A DNA stretch of 18,201 nt from Smittium mucronatum (lineage: Eukaryota > Kickxellomycota > Harpellomycetes > Harpellales > Legeriomycetaceae), in contig LSSL01000414.1 in assembly GCA_001953115.1 (NCBI GenBank), positions 1 through 18,201 of the forward strand, read 5' to 3'. The number at the start of each line of letters is the position of its first letter. Within the stretch, counting starts at the first letter, position 1. Under the pieces are notes generated by a model. That model did no database searches. It was not told the origin of the DNA and saw only the letters and a list, made by a program, of their open reading frames with translations. A program made the position numbers and the translations under genes. Shown piece after piece: positions 1 to 10,730 of the stretch.

Positions 1-530
1 CTCTGCTGGACTACCGGCTGCATGCCTACAGGAAAAATGTGAAATCTACCAACCGAAAGACCCCCCCTCCTGGCATTTCTTCAAGTAGGCTAGATGACTG
101 AGGTTACACGCAGTATTTAATTAAGCTCTTTTTCAATTAATAATAGCTCATTGAAGCTATTGGGCTTCTAATCAGAGACTAATTCCAACAGGATTAATAA
201 AATTAGACTCCTATCCAAACGTGGGCTTTAATGACATGGCTTTCCTACAAATAGCTGTTAGACGCTGAGATCCGTCTGACTGTCGAACGCTGGACTTTTT
301 CGTTAGATTATGTTTAAGCTGTGCTAAACGATCAGTTCTTTCTGTCTCTAGATGGACCTCCTCAAGAATCGCTGTCCTCAGAAAATCTGTGTGCTGTCTC
401 CACTACTCCCAACCAAGAATGTTACAACGCTGCGTGAAATTTTAGTCTAGTGCACTTCAAAAAGTACTCTATTAAGCCCCTAAAACAAAGCAAGGTAGTT
501 CACTCGAGGGGAGCATTCGCCTTCAAACTT
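1..530 (-). pseudogene. Decayed retroelement-like protein fragment, copy A (runs off left edge)
   Basis: This stretch is clearly richer in G+C than the DNA to its right and carries broken reading frames on the minus strand. One frame is free of stops for 63 codons (402 down to 214) and contains CRKAM at 235-249. After frame changes, LILLILLELVS is read at 174-206 and PQSSSLLEEMPG at 68-103. The same peptides, changed but in the same order and at similar spacing, occur in copy B near 9690-10330 (CRKYM, LVLLIPLEIGS, YQSPKLLGKMPG). In the aligned parts I checked, many differences fall at codon positions 1 and 3, which supports minus-strand coding in the past. Several stops and frameshifts show that it is dead, and it continues beyond base 1. 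I do not recognise the family. Helical, charged repeats of this kind suggest a Gag-like part of a retroelement, but that is inference. Confidence 0.55.
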
Positions 531-539
531 CCAATTTTA

Positions 540-3500
540 ATAAAAAATAAATTAAATCAAAAAAATAATTTTACTTCATTTAAGTCATTTTTAGTAAAAA
601 ATCAATAAATTTGAAAATTTTAAAAATCTATAAATGATTTTGGTGAATATTTATATTTATTTATGTAGTTATGTTAAAACATATTCAATTAAATTTTAAC
701 ATTTGTGCTTAAAATTATTATTGCTTATTAATAATCGTCTCAATTTTCAATAAAATAAATTTTATACTATTTTAAATTTGTTAGAAAATCATTTTATAAA
801 AATAGAAAATTAAAAAAAACTTGATTCCTAAATTTAAAAAAATCATCATATTTACAAAATATAACTGAAAATTTTTATAGATAGGAAAAAATGCAACATT
901 TATAGCATTTTTTTAAAAAACAAAATCATCGCACAGCTTCAGTAATTATTGGCGGTTTATTAAAATTTGGCTTTAAATTTTTATTTCGTTTATAAATTAA
1001 ATTGAAATCACATATTTATGTAGAAAATACAATAAATTGAATCGCTGAAGTATTAAAAAACTAAAACCGATAAAGTATTTTAATAAAACTTTAATTCTCT
1101 AAGCTATGTCATTTTTTCCTTTAGTGATATATCACTTTTTCAAAATTTATTTCCTAAAGCTCTATATTTACATGTTAAATACAATTTTTTAGAAATATGG
1201 ACGAAATTTTTTTATAAAATTTTCGTATCAAAAGCTGCATAAGCCATCTTATTTAAATACAATTCTAAAAAAAAAATTGAATTATTTATATATCTGTAAT
1301 TCTAGGTGATTGTTAAATAAGGATTTTTACACATATTTTTGTTTGGTAAAGAGATATTTTATAAAGCTTGCAGAAAAATAAAATAAAATAATATTTAGGA
1401 GCAATTAAAAAAATAAAAACATATTTTTGATCAATTTAAAATTCTGTCTATTAAAAACATTTTAACTATAATACTAAATCTTATAATTATACATGAATTT
1501 TTCTTTAAACGGATATAATATATAAAATAAAATAATACTATATATATATATATTTGGTTATACTTAAACAAAAGATTTGATGAATATTTGAATAAAGTTT
1601 GAGAAATTAAATATTAATCTTGTGAAGAATAAGAAATTTTTATTCGAAGAAAATCTTTTATTATTTTTGTTAGATAAAATAAAATAAATGTACCAAAATC
1701 AAATAATAAACAAATCGGATAACTTAATTATAAACACTCTGCTAAAATAAATAAATAAAACTTATTTTTTAAAATAAAAATATCAAATAAAGAAATTATT
1801 TGTGCTGATATTGAATTTATATTATTGTATTTTCAATACTTTACATTCGGCACTAATCTTACATTAACCTCTAATTATACCATCAATATTTTTTTTATCA
1901 CTACCACCTAAAGAACAAAAACACAAAAAACAACAACATAACTATGAAGATATTTCAACCATTTTCAATATTTATATCCGAGAATAATTTTAGGATTTTT
2001 TTTTACTTATATACTTCATTAATAACTCCCCAGATATCCTTATTTCATATGAAAAGATATTAATATTTCACTTATTCTTATAAACTGATTATTTTATGAT
2101 TTCGTGTTTTTTTAATACATACTGCTTTTTTTTGTCCAACATGATTTCAAGTAAAAATATTTTTAACCAATGTAAATATATCCAGCTTTTAATTATAGGA
2201 TAAAGGGATAAAACTGCTAATTTCAATTAATAATTTTCACAAAATAATTATCCTGATATAACCTGTAATTTCTTTATTTTTATTTATTTCTATATTTTGA
2301 GCAAAAAGTCGAAAAAATAAAGCGTATAAACCCTAAAATACCCCACTTTTATTGTGATATTTAACAAAAAAAGATTATAACTTAATGCTTTTTTGTTTTC
2401 ATAACAGTTATAATAAAATATCTACTTTTTCAGATCAAAAATTTGAACATGGAAACTATTTATTACATTAAATAAAAATTAAAAAGTGAACTAAGAGTAT
2501 TCACAAAATTTAGGCGAATTCCCCTTTAATATGAAATATAAAATATAGATATTTTGGAGAGACTTAAATATAATGATAAAAGTACTCAAATTATAAATAT
2601 CCCAAAATATGTTTAAACCAAGTTTCAAATAGATCAAATCGAACTTATTTAGTAATAAGATATATTATTTAAGCTTAAATCAAATAAAAAATTATATTGG
2701 CGAAAATCAATCATATAATTTAAAATAAAAGCTAATTTTAATGATAAATTCAAATTTTTTTGTAAAAATCCATAGCATTTTTATCAAATGGTAATTTTGT
2801 ATTAATTATATATATATGTGGTTTGATTTTGGAAAAATAACACGCATATTAGTTCCGAGTATTCAATTAATTAATATGCAATCCAGCCTAATATGATTTA
2901 AATGAACTTATTTTAATAACATAAGAATATAACCGATTTAATGTAAATTTTTCTAGGATGAAATCAAAATCAAATAAATATTGAAATAAATTATCACAAA
3001 AAATTATCCAATTTATACTAAATATTTAAGGGAAAGTTATATATTGAAATAAAAAAAAAACGATAAAAAACCCCGAGTTTAATTATATTATAGTTATTTC
3101 ATATATCTATAAAGATCAAATTAATGAAATCTTACATTAAAGTTAGATATAATGCAAGCTAATTTCATTAATAGACTTAATAATAAAAACCCAATATTTC
3201 CTTCCAAAATATTCAGTTTTACCTGCTCCATGGTCTACAATTATTAAAATTTGGGATTTTTGATGTTCATTTCGTTTATATTCTAATATACATTGAATAT
3301 TAACCAAATGAAATAGAAAATACTGTTATTTAAATTTTTTTAAAGATTTGTGTCAACCGATTTTAGTTTTAATTATTTTTTTATCTTACAGGTTATATAA
3401 TTTGATAAAAGAAAAGAAAAGAAAAGAAAAGAAAATTAAATGAATAAATAGAGCCCATTTCGATGTATGATATAAATAAAAGAAATAGCGAATATCCAAG

Positions 3501-4300
3501 ACTAGATTTTTATCATTTACTTTATTTAATTTTATATTTAAATTATAATTAACCGAAAAAAACCAATTGATTGAGGTAAAGTTTTAGACCAAAAAATTTT
3601 ATCAAATTTTAAATTTATCTGGATAAATTATGTATAATTTATTTTTAATAATTTTTTTAAAAAAAAATTCGCTATTATATTATGTAAAAATAAACATGTA
3701 TTTTATTTTGGGGATTCGGTGATTTAACGAGTTAATAAATCGGGGCTCAGTTTATTTATTTATTGTTTATATTAATTTAAAAAATCTAGGAAGCACTGAA
3801 TATTATTTATACTGATTATTAAATGATTAATTGTAATTTTTATGGGATTTTTTATACCGATATAGCTAATTCATGTTGCAGAAAATGCCCTAAACAGTTA
3901 CTTTTTCTAACACCACCAATAAATGTAGTGAGTTTTGACCCCAAGATTTAATTATCAATATAATCAAAAAATTTCTTGTAATCTTACTTCTTAATTGGGA
4001 AATCAAACAATTTATTAATAAAATAACTATCTTGATAATAATTGAACTTTTAAATAATGGTAAAAAGAGCAACTATCTTTATTTATATTTATATAAGATT
4101 TAAAAATTTTCTAAAGTATAATTTCATAGTCGAAAACCCCTTATACGAATGACTAAATTTTCTTTTTAGTTACCAGAAAATTATACTAAATTAAATTAAA
4201 GATATAAACACTCAATAACCTTAAAAACGGATTGGCCACATCTTATCAGATTTCATTTGTATATAAGGGCGAAAAGATAAGGTAAATGATGTTAGTTTTA
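540..4300. other. A+T-rich intergenic DNA, no gene seen
   Basis: This region is dominated by A and T homopolymers and short mixed runs, with stops dense in all six frames. The only ATG frame of any length, minus strand 4072-3890 (60 codons), is hydrophobic and made of A+T-rich codons (I, L, K, N, S), as expected by chance. A TA run lies near 1539-1553. I see no tRNA fold, no splice-linked exons and no recognisable protein motif. Confidence 0.6.
3407..3435. repeat. (GAAAA)n microsatellite
   Basis: There are five perfect GAAAA units at 3411-3435, preceded by AAAA. This is a simple pentanucleotide repeat inside A+T-rich intergenic DNA, with no sign of function. Confidence 0.9.
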
Positions 4301-5219
4301 CACTTTTATTGCCACGACTTTTTTTAAAAAACGGGTTTTAGTATAAAGCTTGGTGTTGCTACTAAGTATACCAATAGTTTAATATTTATCCATGTATAAA
4401 TTTAAAATGTTATAAGGTTTTCGAGTTTATAATTAATTGGAATAGATCCACCGTTATGAATGCACCACGTTATAATTTACTTCATTTTAGTGAGACAATG
4501 ATACTCTTCATAAGTCGAATTTTAATAAAAACTTTTCTTTGGTTAGTGATCAAGAACCAACATTCAACCTTACGACCTAATTTTTTTAGTAGTTTATTGC
4601 AAGAAAATAACTTAAAAGATGCGCGAAAATATTTATATCGCCGCCCAAAAGAAAGTATCCCTCGATAAGTTTTGTATACCTTTGGGACTAATTAATCTAC
4701 ACTGTTTACTTTAAAATAAAATTCAAATGGTTTTAAATGAAAAAAAAACATATTTTTTCTCGAGTTTTTTATAATTTCACAGTAATTACGCAGCTGAATT
4801 GAAGGACGTCAAGACATAAGATTAGCTGGGTTTTTTTTATATAGGAAAATTATTAAATTTACCAGTTAAAAAAGAAAACCAACCATTAAATAATTGTTCT
4901 GAAAATTAAAACACTAGTTGGTAACTGTGTCAGTTTTTATTTGCTAATACAAGCCTGTAAAAATCATTCATGCTTTAATAATTTTTGACATGCATGCAAT
5001 TGGTTATTAGGAAAAAAATACAGATACTTTTCAGAACCAAAAGTTATTATAGGCTTCCATTTGTGTAATCTGCACGTTTGAATTTGGCTATTGGTCAATT
5101 ATAGCTAATAGAATGCGTAATTAAGCAAAAAAAACTGTTATTTCCCGAAAAATGAATTTAGCTTTTTTTTTCCTGATCAATAAGGGTTTAATAAAACGAA
5201 TTGAAAAATTTTAATAATT
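4300..5219. other. Intergenic DNA with one unsupported 70-codon ORF
   Basis: The base composition is slightly less A+T-rich than the DNA to the left. One ATG frame on the plus strand, 4456-4668, gives 70 residues with a hydrophobic middle and a basic C-terminal part (ending RRPKESIPR). It has no recognised motif, and I see no continuation through splice sites. It could be a relic of a gene or a chance frame. Nothing else in this stretch can be called. Confidence 0.4.
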
Positions 5220-6750
5220 ATGAATTAAACTTTTAGGCACAAATTTTTTTAGGACTCCTATTTGTCAAATTTAATAATGTGAACAAGAATGATAAAATCC
5301 CACCAATTAGTGTCAAATATAGTGGTAAAGATTGATGAATGCCGTCATAGAGATCCTGATGAGGTATTCCAGCTTCAAATTAACAAAATAGATAAAAGCC
5401 CTAGAGTGTATTTTCACATTCCACCAGGATAAGTATAACAAAAATCTTCACAATTGGAATTCAGTTTAGATTGTAGACCGTGCAACTAACCAAACTGGTA
5501 CATACTATCCAATTCAGTATATTTGCAAGATACGATTCTATTTTCTATTTAAACCCTTCAAGGCCAGGAGACACATATACGGTGTATAGCACAGTTTAAA
5601 TAAAAATAATTTATCGCAAATATTAAGCTGTGGAAATTCCATCCTAATGGCTGTATAGTTTAGAGGGATAATATGAAAATTAAAGTTATGGAATTTTTTC
5701 GATGCAAAGACTTTGACCCTTTCAGGTCTAGCGGTACAAAAAATGACGATCAATTAATGGTCAAGCCAAAATACTTGATTCTAAACGCATTTTCCATTGG
5801 TCAGATAGATTCATTGATTGCCTTTATAAAGCGGTGATACAAAAACAGCCTTTACCTTTCAGCTAATACAAACATTTGTAAGATTAGCACATTTGATTTG
5901 GTTATTTTTTACGATCATCGAATAGAAAATGTTAAATTTGATAAAATGCAATTCAATGAATTCTCGGGACCTCAAAGTGCTAAATGGAAAATGATTTATT
6001 GTACTAATGTGCGACCTGTTCATTTTTAAGTCTATAAAGAGTTACGACTACTAATGGGCCTGAAGACCAACATCATAGTTTTTTTTGGAAATGAGGTGAT
6101 TTCCGCCAACTCTCCACTGAGGCTCAAGGGGATAATATTTCCATTAATGGAAATCATAGGCGGATATAATTATTCTCAATTAAATAAATGCATCGGAAAA
6201 AATGTCAAGATTTATGGTAGCTGATATGAAATTGCCGATAGTCCGACTGTTTAAAAAAATCGATGCTTTCATTTGATGAATTGTTAAACGGAAGTATAAA
6301 AAAATAGCCAAGAAAAGTTTAGAGGAAAAGTATTGATGGAAGATTCTGATTTCAAGAGCTTTTCGCCAAATGGTCTGATCTACGACTCAGGTAGCCGCTT
6401 CAAAATCTAGACGCTCTGCGGTTCCCTTTTAATGGGTATATTGGCTCTCATTTGCTTTGTATATTTTATTTGTAATACAAGATCAACCCTATTAGAGACA
6501 TGATTCGACGTTAGGAAATTTATTGGCTTGCAGTAACAGCCAAACCTAATCCGAGCCTTCTGAAGAAGCTAAAATAGCTGCAAATAATCACATTTCGATG
6601 GATTCAATGTGGACAAAGCGAGTCAATGGTCAACTGATCCTTATACCCGATAAAAATTCGTCATTTGTTTGGAGCAGAGGGTTCATTAGCATGAGGCGAT
6701 ATATCGCTTTAGCACTAAGTTCAAAAAGGGGTTTATTATCCTATACCTAA
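5220..6750 (+). pseudogene. Decayed gene for a putative secreted or single-pass membrane protein
   Basis: A long plus-strand reading frame survives with scattered stops. It may begin at an ATG at 5220 with a hydrophobic, signal-like segment (IFLGLLFV), though that needs frame changes. From about 5334 the frame starting at positions divisible by 3 dominates. Between 5664 and 6221 it has only two stops (TGA at 5835, TAA at 6027) in about 186 codons, far fewer than expected in such A+T-rich DNA. More stops follow (6222, 6252, 6408). A membrane-spanning segment (SLLMGILALICFVYFIC) lies at about 6423-6473. One frameshift near 6495 then leads to a tail that, apart from a TAA just before 6550, stays open to a natural stop at 6748-6750. 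Stretches such as TNIIVFFGN and MEIIGGYNYSQLN vaguely resemble beta-propeller (kelch) strands, but I would not name the family. All three stop codons appear in frame, so codon reassignment is unlikely. The relic ends about 230 bp before tom70 on the same strand. Confidence 0.65.
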
Positions 6751-6981
6751 CATTTCTCTAAATCGAAAATTAAAAATTTTCGCTTTAGAAAACCTCAATA
6801 TTTAGATTTTGTAAGGCTCTTTGGAGATAAGAAGTTCTATCACTCTTATTTCGAACCTTCTTCACCACAAGGATTAAACCTTTTAGGCCGCTTTTTTCGT
6901 ATTCTTTAGTGTTAAACTCTTTTTTTGAAGGACGCCTTTCTCTTCCGCCAAAATCTATCTTTTGCTCAAAAAATAATAATA
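6751..6981 (+). promoter_or_regulatory. Presumed tom70 promoter and 5' leader
   Basis: This is the only space between the upstream relic and the tom70 start. It is rich in pyrimidines (runs of C and T around 6840-6960), as is common in fungal promoters and leaders, and ends in AATAATAATAATG at the start codon. No canonical TATA box or named factor site can be assigned. The transcription start is unknown. The role is inferred from position. Confidence 0.35.
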
Positions 6982-9372
6982 ATGTCTGAAGTCATTTCAA
7001 ATACTGCCTCAGAAGTAGTCTCAGAGACTGCTGTTGAAAAAACAACCACCAGCACTCTTGGATCGGTTAAGGATTGGAAAACCGTCGCTATTGTCGCTGC
7101 ATCCGCAATATCGATAGCCGGTGTAGCTTACTATTTATACTCATCTTCTAGACCTGATCAAAATCCCTCCTCTGATACCAATCAAACTAAGAAGTCTTCT
7201 AAATCTCGAAAAAAGTCAAAATCTAAGAAATCATCTACTTCCCCCTCCGATCCCACTGACAATTCGGAATCAGCAAGTCTAATTTCCTCCAAGACTTCTG
7301 CTTCGGGTATATATCCCTCTCTAAATACAAATAAGATATCTTTAAATTTTTAATCTTTCTTTAATAATTAAATTTTAGATGATGACGTCAATTTCGAAAA
7401 TATGACCGACAAACAAATCTTCCTCTTACCTCTTTCAGAAAGGAAAAGTATTTCTCAAAAACTGAAAGGTCGTGGTAATAAGTTTTTCCAAGCAAAATCC
7501 TACCAAAAAGCTGAACAATTATACACTGCCGCCTTGCGTTTTGACGAAAATCCAATTTTCTATTCCAATCGTGCAGCCTGCTATTATTCTCTCCAAGAGT
7601 ACGAAAAATCCATCTCTGATTGCAACAGTGCCCTCAAGATTGAGCCTAGATATATTAAAGCTCTTGTAAGAAGAGCTCAATCCTACGAAAACGTCAATAA
7701 TTTGAGAGAAGCTCTTTACGGTAATTTAAAAATTTCCTTTCCTTTTTTCTTACATCTTAATTTGCGTTCTTTGTACTTACGTTTATCTTTTTAAATATAA
7801 ATCTAGATTATACGACCGTTTGTATCATCGAAGATTTCAAGAATGCCCCTGCTTCCACTGGTGCTGAGAGAGTCTTGAAGTTGTTAGCTGAAAGTGAGGC
7901 CAAGGAAACCATCGCTGTAAGTTCAAATTCTTTTTCTTAGTCTTCGCTTTCTTGATTTTTATATCCATCCATATTATAATCCTATCTTAAAAACTAAACA
8001 ACTTTGTAAATAGAATCGCGTTCCAAGGCTGCCGTCCAGAGCTTTCATATCCGGCTATTTCAATTCTTTTATTTCCAGTAAGTTGCACATGTATACCCTT
8101 CCTTTCGTTCAATTAAACACGCTGTCTCATTTTATATTGCTCATATCTATCATTGATATATACATATGCAATTATACTTTCTAATTATCTATGAATTAAA
8201 CTATTATTTAATTCCTTTTTTTGTATTAGATGGCACCCCAGCCCAAAGTCTCAACGAGGGTGAAGAACTTCATCAATCTGAAAAGGACTTCAATGAAGCA
8301 TTGGAATTAGCCTCTTTCAAAAAGTATTCTGAGTCAATTGAAGCTCTTGAAAAAGCAATCAATGGGGGGATTGATCAGCACAATAAAGTGGCAGCCACTG
8401 ACGCATATAGTTTAAGAGGAGCCTATCAATTTTTGAAAGGATCTTTGGATTTGGCTGAAAAAGATTTTGATCGTGCTCTTGAGCTCGATCCAAAGCACAA
8501 TAAAACTCTTTACAGAAAAGCGAATATGTATACTGAAAAGAAAGATATTGAAACCGTTGAAAAACTTATCAAAACTGCCCTGGAATACAATCCCAGAGAT
8601 CCTGAAGGCTATTTCCAGTCTGGCCAAGTCTCTTTCTTGAAACAAGAATTTGAAAGTGCTTGTGAAAAGTACAGAAAGGCTATGGAACTTGATCCTGACT
8701 ATGTTTACCCTTACATCCAACTCGGTGTTGCGCTATTCAAGTTGGGTAGCGTTGAGGGGGCTTTTGATATATTCAAATCCGCAATGTCAAGATTCCCTAC
8801 CAGATCTGACCTTTTTAATTATTATGGCGAAGTTCTCGCTGAACAAGGCGGTTCTTCAGATGCTATTAAAGCCTTCGATGATTCAATTGAGCTTGATAAG
8901 ACCAACCCTCTCCCCTACGTCAATAAGGCTATTTCTATCTTCCAAACTTCTGGAAACTTTGAAGTCGCTCTTGAGTTGATAAAAGAATCTATGACTGGTA
9001 TGTGAATTTAATCTATGATATTTTTCATTTTATTTAAAATTTCTTCATTTTTTGAATGACAATACTCCAATTTTCCTATTTTAGCTGACCCCGAATGCGA
9101 ACTGGCAATCGCTGCCCTCTCACAGATTTATTTGCAGCTGGGCATGTTTGAAGATAGTTTAGTTATGCTTCGCCGTGCTGTTGAGGTTGCAAAATCAGAA
9201 GATGAAATGATCAGCACAATAACCTTTAGAGAGGTATATTATTAAAATTCTTTTCCATCAGATGTATTATTTCACAACTCTTTTTATTATTTTTCCTATT
9301 TAGACCACCGCTGCCCAATACAGGTTCATTAAGGAACACCCTGATTTGATTTCTAAAATAATGAACCAATAA
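6982..9372 (+). CDS. tom70: Tom70-type mitochondrial import receptor, seven exons
   Basis: Exons: 6982-7306, 7379-7720, 7807-7916, 8014-8077, 8230-8997, 9085-9233 and 9304-9372 (stop TAA 9370-9372). They join in frame to 1827 nt, 608 residues; yeast Tom70 has 617. Tom70 sits in the mitochondrial outer membrane and receives precursor proteins with Hsp70/Hsp90, passing them to the TOM channel. Residues 34-53 form one membrane anchor (AIVAASAISIAGVAYYLY), followed by a Lys/Ser-rich linker (about 69-90). TPRs 1-3 span about 137-222. They carry the chaperone-clamp pattern: N142 in GRGNKFF, N172 in YSNRAACY, K202 and R206 in KALVRRA. Next come the Tom70-typical segment TTVCIIEDF (225-233) and RVPRLPSRAFIS. 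A long TPR array (about 290-590) includes ALELDPKHN, AMELDPDYVYPY and ADPECELAIAALSQIYLQLG. The start is the first ATG in frame; an in-frame TTG at 6925 is not a plausible eukaryotic start. Thirty-three mostly polar residues precede the anchor, more than in yeast. The gene looks intact. Confidence 0.95.
7307..9303 (+). other. Six spliceosomal introns of tom70
   Basis: Introns lie at 7307-7378 (phase 1), 7721-7806 (phase 1), 7917-8013 (phase 0), 8078-8229 (phase 1), 8998-9084 (phase 1) and 9234-9303 (phase 0). Donors are GTATAT, GTAATT, GTAAGT, GTAAGT, GTATGT and GTATAT; all acceptors end in TAG. A branch-like ACTAAAC occurs in the third intron about 15-20 bp before its acceptor, and TTAAACT in the fourth. 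The splices were chosen because they keep the Tom70 protein in frame and give conserved peptides across each joint (for example ALY/DYTTVCII and ESMT/ADPECELA). Confidence 0.9.
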
Positions 9373-9450
9373 GGTTATAGAAACAGAAACACTTTTAATT
9401 TTAATTATTGAGTTACATTACTGCTCTATTACATAACTTATTACATTAGT

Positions 9451-9456
9451 AATAAA
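9451..9456 (+). promoter_or_regulatory. Candidate tom70 polyadenylation signal
   Basis: AATAAA lies about 80 bp after the tom70 stop codon. In DNA this rich in A and T the hexamer is common by chance, so only its position favours a role in 3' end formation. Confidence 0.35.
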
Positions 9457-9689
9457 AATAAAAATTCCTCGCTTCAGTTAAGATCTGTATCTTTTTTTAT
9501 AGTTAATGGCATTTATACATTAAATTGGCACCCATAATTAAATTTATCTTATTTTATTCTATATAAACACCGAAACTTATATATTTTCTATTCTTGGATT
9601 TGATCTTCAACAGTTGATTGAGATTTTTATGAGATTAGATCCATTTTAATTAAGAGGTCATTTTGTCTAATAATCATATTTTTACCAAT

Positions 9690-10330
9690 TATCAATTTAA
9701 CTGATTGAAGTTCGAAAAATACAATACATTCTAGTATCGTCCAAATACTCTTTTTTACCACGGAATTTTATTGGAAGATAGCATCAGTAAAAACTGTGCG
9801 AAAAAAACAGTAATAAAAAATATGTGCAAAGCATAGAAGAGATTGGTATCGTACGTGGACATAGATTCCTCTGCTGGTCTACTAGTTGCGTACCAAAGAG
9901 AAATCGGGGTCATATCTACTATCTGATGATATTCACCGGGCATTTTTCCGAGTAGTTTGGGTGACTGATAAGACGTATGATCATGAATTAAGCCCAACAT
10001 TAATGAACACAAATTCACATGGATGGGATGGGATGGGATGGGATATACTACTTGCTAGAGCCTATTTCTAACGGGATTAATAAAACGAGGAATGTTGTTA
10101 TAAAAAAATTGATATTTCTGCCATGTATTTCCTACAACAAACTGTAAAACTCTGGAGCATCGCTTCACTGAAAAAATATCAACTGTTATTTTAGACAGCG
10201 CTCCAGAATGTAAAGACTCCGATTCGGCTTCTTCTGATCTAAATTTCCCCCTGATCTGATTACTAATCCGCCGAATCTTTGGAATTATGTCACTATTTGT
10301 TAACTGAATTGGGGCAGTATCGATGAGGCT
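9690..10330 (-). pseudogene. Decayed retroelement-like protein fragment, copy B
   Basis: This island is richer in G+C than its surroundings and holds overlapping minus-strand frames that together match copy A at the left edge. One frame is open for 91 codons (10330 down to a stop at 10055), without an early ATG, and contains DIIPKIRRISNQIRGKFRSE. A second has an ATG at 10018 and stops at 9755; its 87 residues include YQSPKLLGKMPG (9970-9935), WYATSRPAEE and TNLFYALHIFF. A third short frame carries the coding-like signal on towards 9700. Matching blocks in copy A lie at 68-103, 174-206 and 235-249. Frameshifts and stops between the blocks mean it is dead. The family is not recognised; a Gag-like or other retroelement protein is the best guess. 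It lies about 100 bp downstream of the tRNA-His gene, on the same strand. Confidence 0.55.
10021..10045. repeat. (GGATG)5 microsatellite
   Basis: Four perfect GGATG units and a fifth GGATA form a short tandem repeat inside copy B. Its length difference is one of the changes that break the reading frame relative to copy A. Confidence 0.9.
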
Positions 10331-10418
10331 TTATTTTGGATATATATCTTTAGATGCGTCACTTAAGCCCTTAAACTACGAGAAGGTATTCCACATTTTG
10401 TAATAAAAATTTACAATT

Positions 10419-10424
10419 AAAAAA
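10419..10424 (-). terminator. RNA polymerase III terminator of tRNA-His
   Basis: Six A residues on the plus strand give a run of six T on the transcribed (minus) strand, three bases after the tRNA 3' end. This is the usual stop signal for RNA polymerase III. Confidence 0.85.
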
Positions 10425-10427
10425 GTT

Positions 10428-10497
10428 GCCGTTGCCTGGAATCGAACCAGGGTCATCACGGCCACAACGTGATGTACTGCCACTATACTACAACGGC
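10428..10497 (-). tRNA. tRNA-His (anticodon GUG)
   Basis: The minus strand folds into a full cloverleaf of 70 nt without an intron. The acceptor stem pairs GCCGTTG with CAACGGC. The D arm is GTA/TAC. The anticodon stem TCACG/CGTGA holds loop TTGTGGC with GTG, and the T stem CCTGG/CCAGG holds loop TTCGATT. The A box (TAGTATAGTGG) and B box (GGTTCGATTCC) of a polymerase III promoter are present. The base after the stem is A (A73), as in eukaryotic cytosolic tRNA-His, and CCA is not encoded. The genomic base before position 1 is G, matching the G-1 that tRNA-His needs, although in eukaryotes that G is normally added by Thg1. Confidence 0.97.
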
Positions 10498-10730
10498 CCG
10501 GACAGTTTAGCAAAAAATATTATAAAATAAATCTTTATGCATTTCCTGTCAAAGTAGGATTCAAGTTATAGATTAAAAATTCGAAAGAAATTACTGAAAA
10601 TTTTAATTGGCATTTCAAACAAAATTAAATATTCAATTTTACTTTAAACGGCATACTTTATTTAATTAATATTATTACTTAAATTTAATGTTTTATCAAG
10701 GGTAATATAAATGAAAAGTACAAACTAGCT

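Noticed and set aside
3890..4072. Minus-strand ORF of 60 codons, hydrophobic
   Set aside because: It is composed of I, L, K, S and N codons, as expected from A+T-rich sequence, with no partner exons or motif.
5538..5753. Minus-strand ORF of 71 codons
   Set aside because: It lies opposite the plus-strand relic, whose frame continues with few stops for several hundred bases; the minus frame has no continuation.
5220..6750. Alternative genetic code to explain the interrupted frame
   Set aside because: TAA, TAG and TGA all interrupt it and there is also a frameshift; tom70 next door has no internal stops and ends normally, so decay is the simpler explanation.
6925..6981. In-frame extension of tom70 upstream to TTG at 6925
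   Set aside because: A nuclear eukaryotic gene would start at ATG; the first in-frame ATG is 6982, and the added residues (KDAFLFRQNLSF...) do not match Tom70.
8166..8229. ATG at 8166 as the start of a separate TPR protein running to 9005
   Set aside because: 8166-8229 is the end of an intron of tom70; splicing at TAG 8229 joins the TPR array to the upstream exons in frame and gives a full-length Tom70.
8412..8720. Minus-strand ORF of 102 codons
   Set aside because: It lies antisense to the largest tom70 exon and has no features of its own; it is a shadow of the coding strand.
8650..8979. Plus-strand ORF of 109 codons in another frame
   Set aside because: It is a shadow of the TPR-coding exon of tom70, out of frame with a strongly recognised protein.
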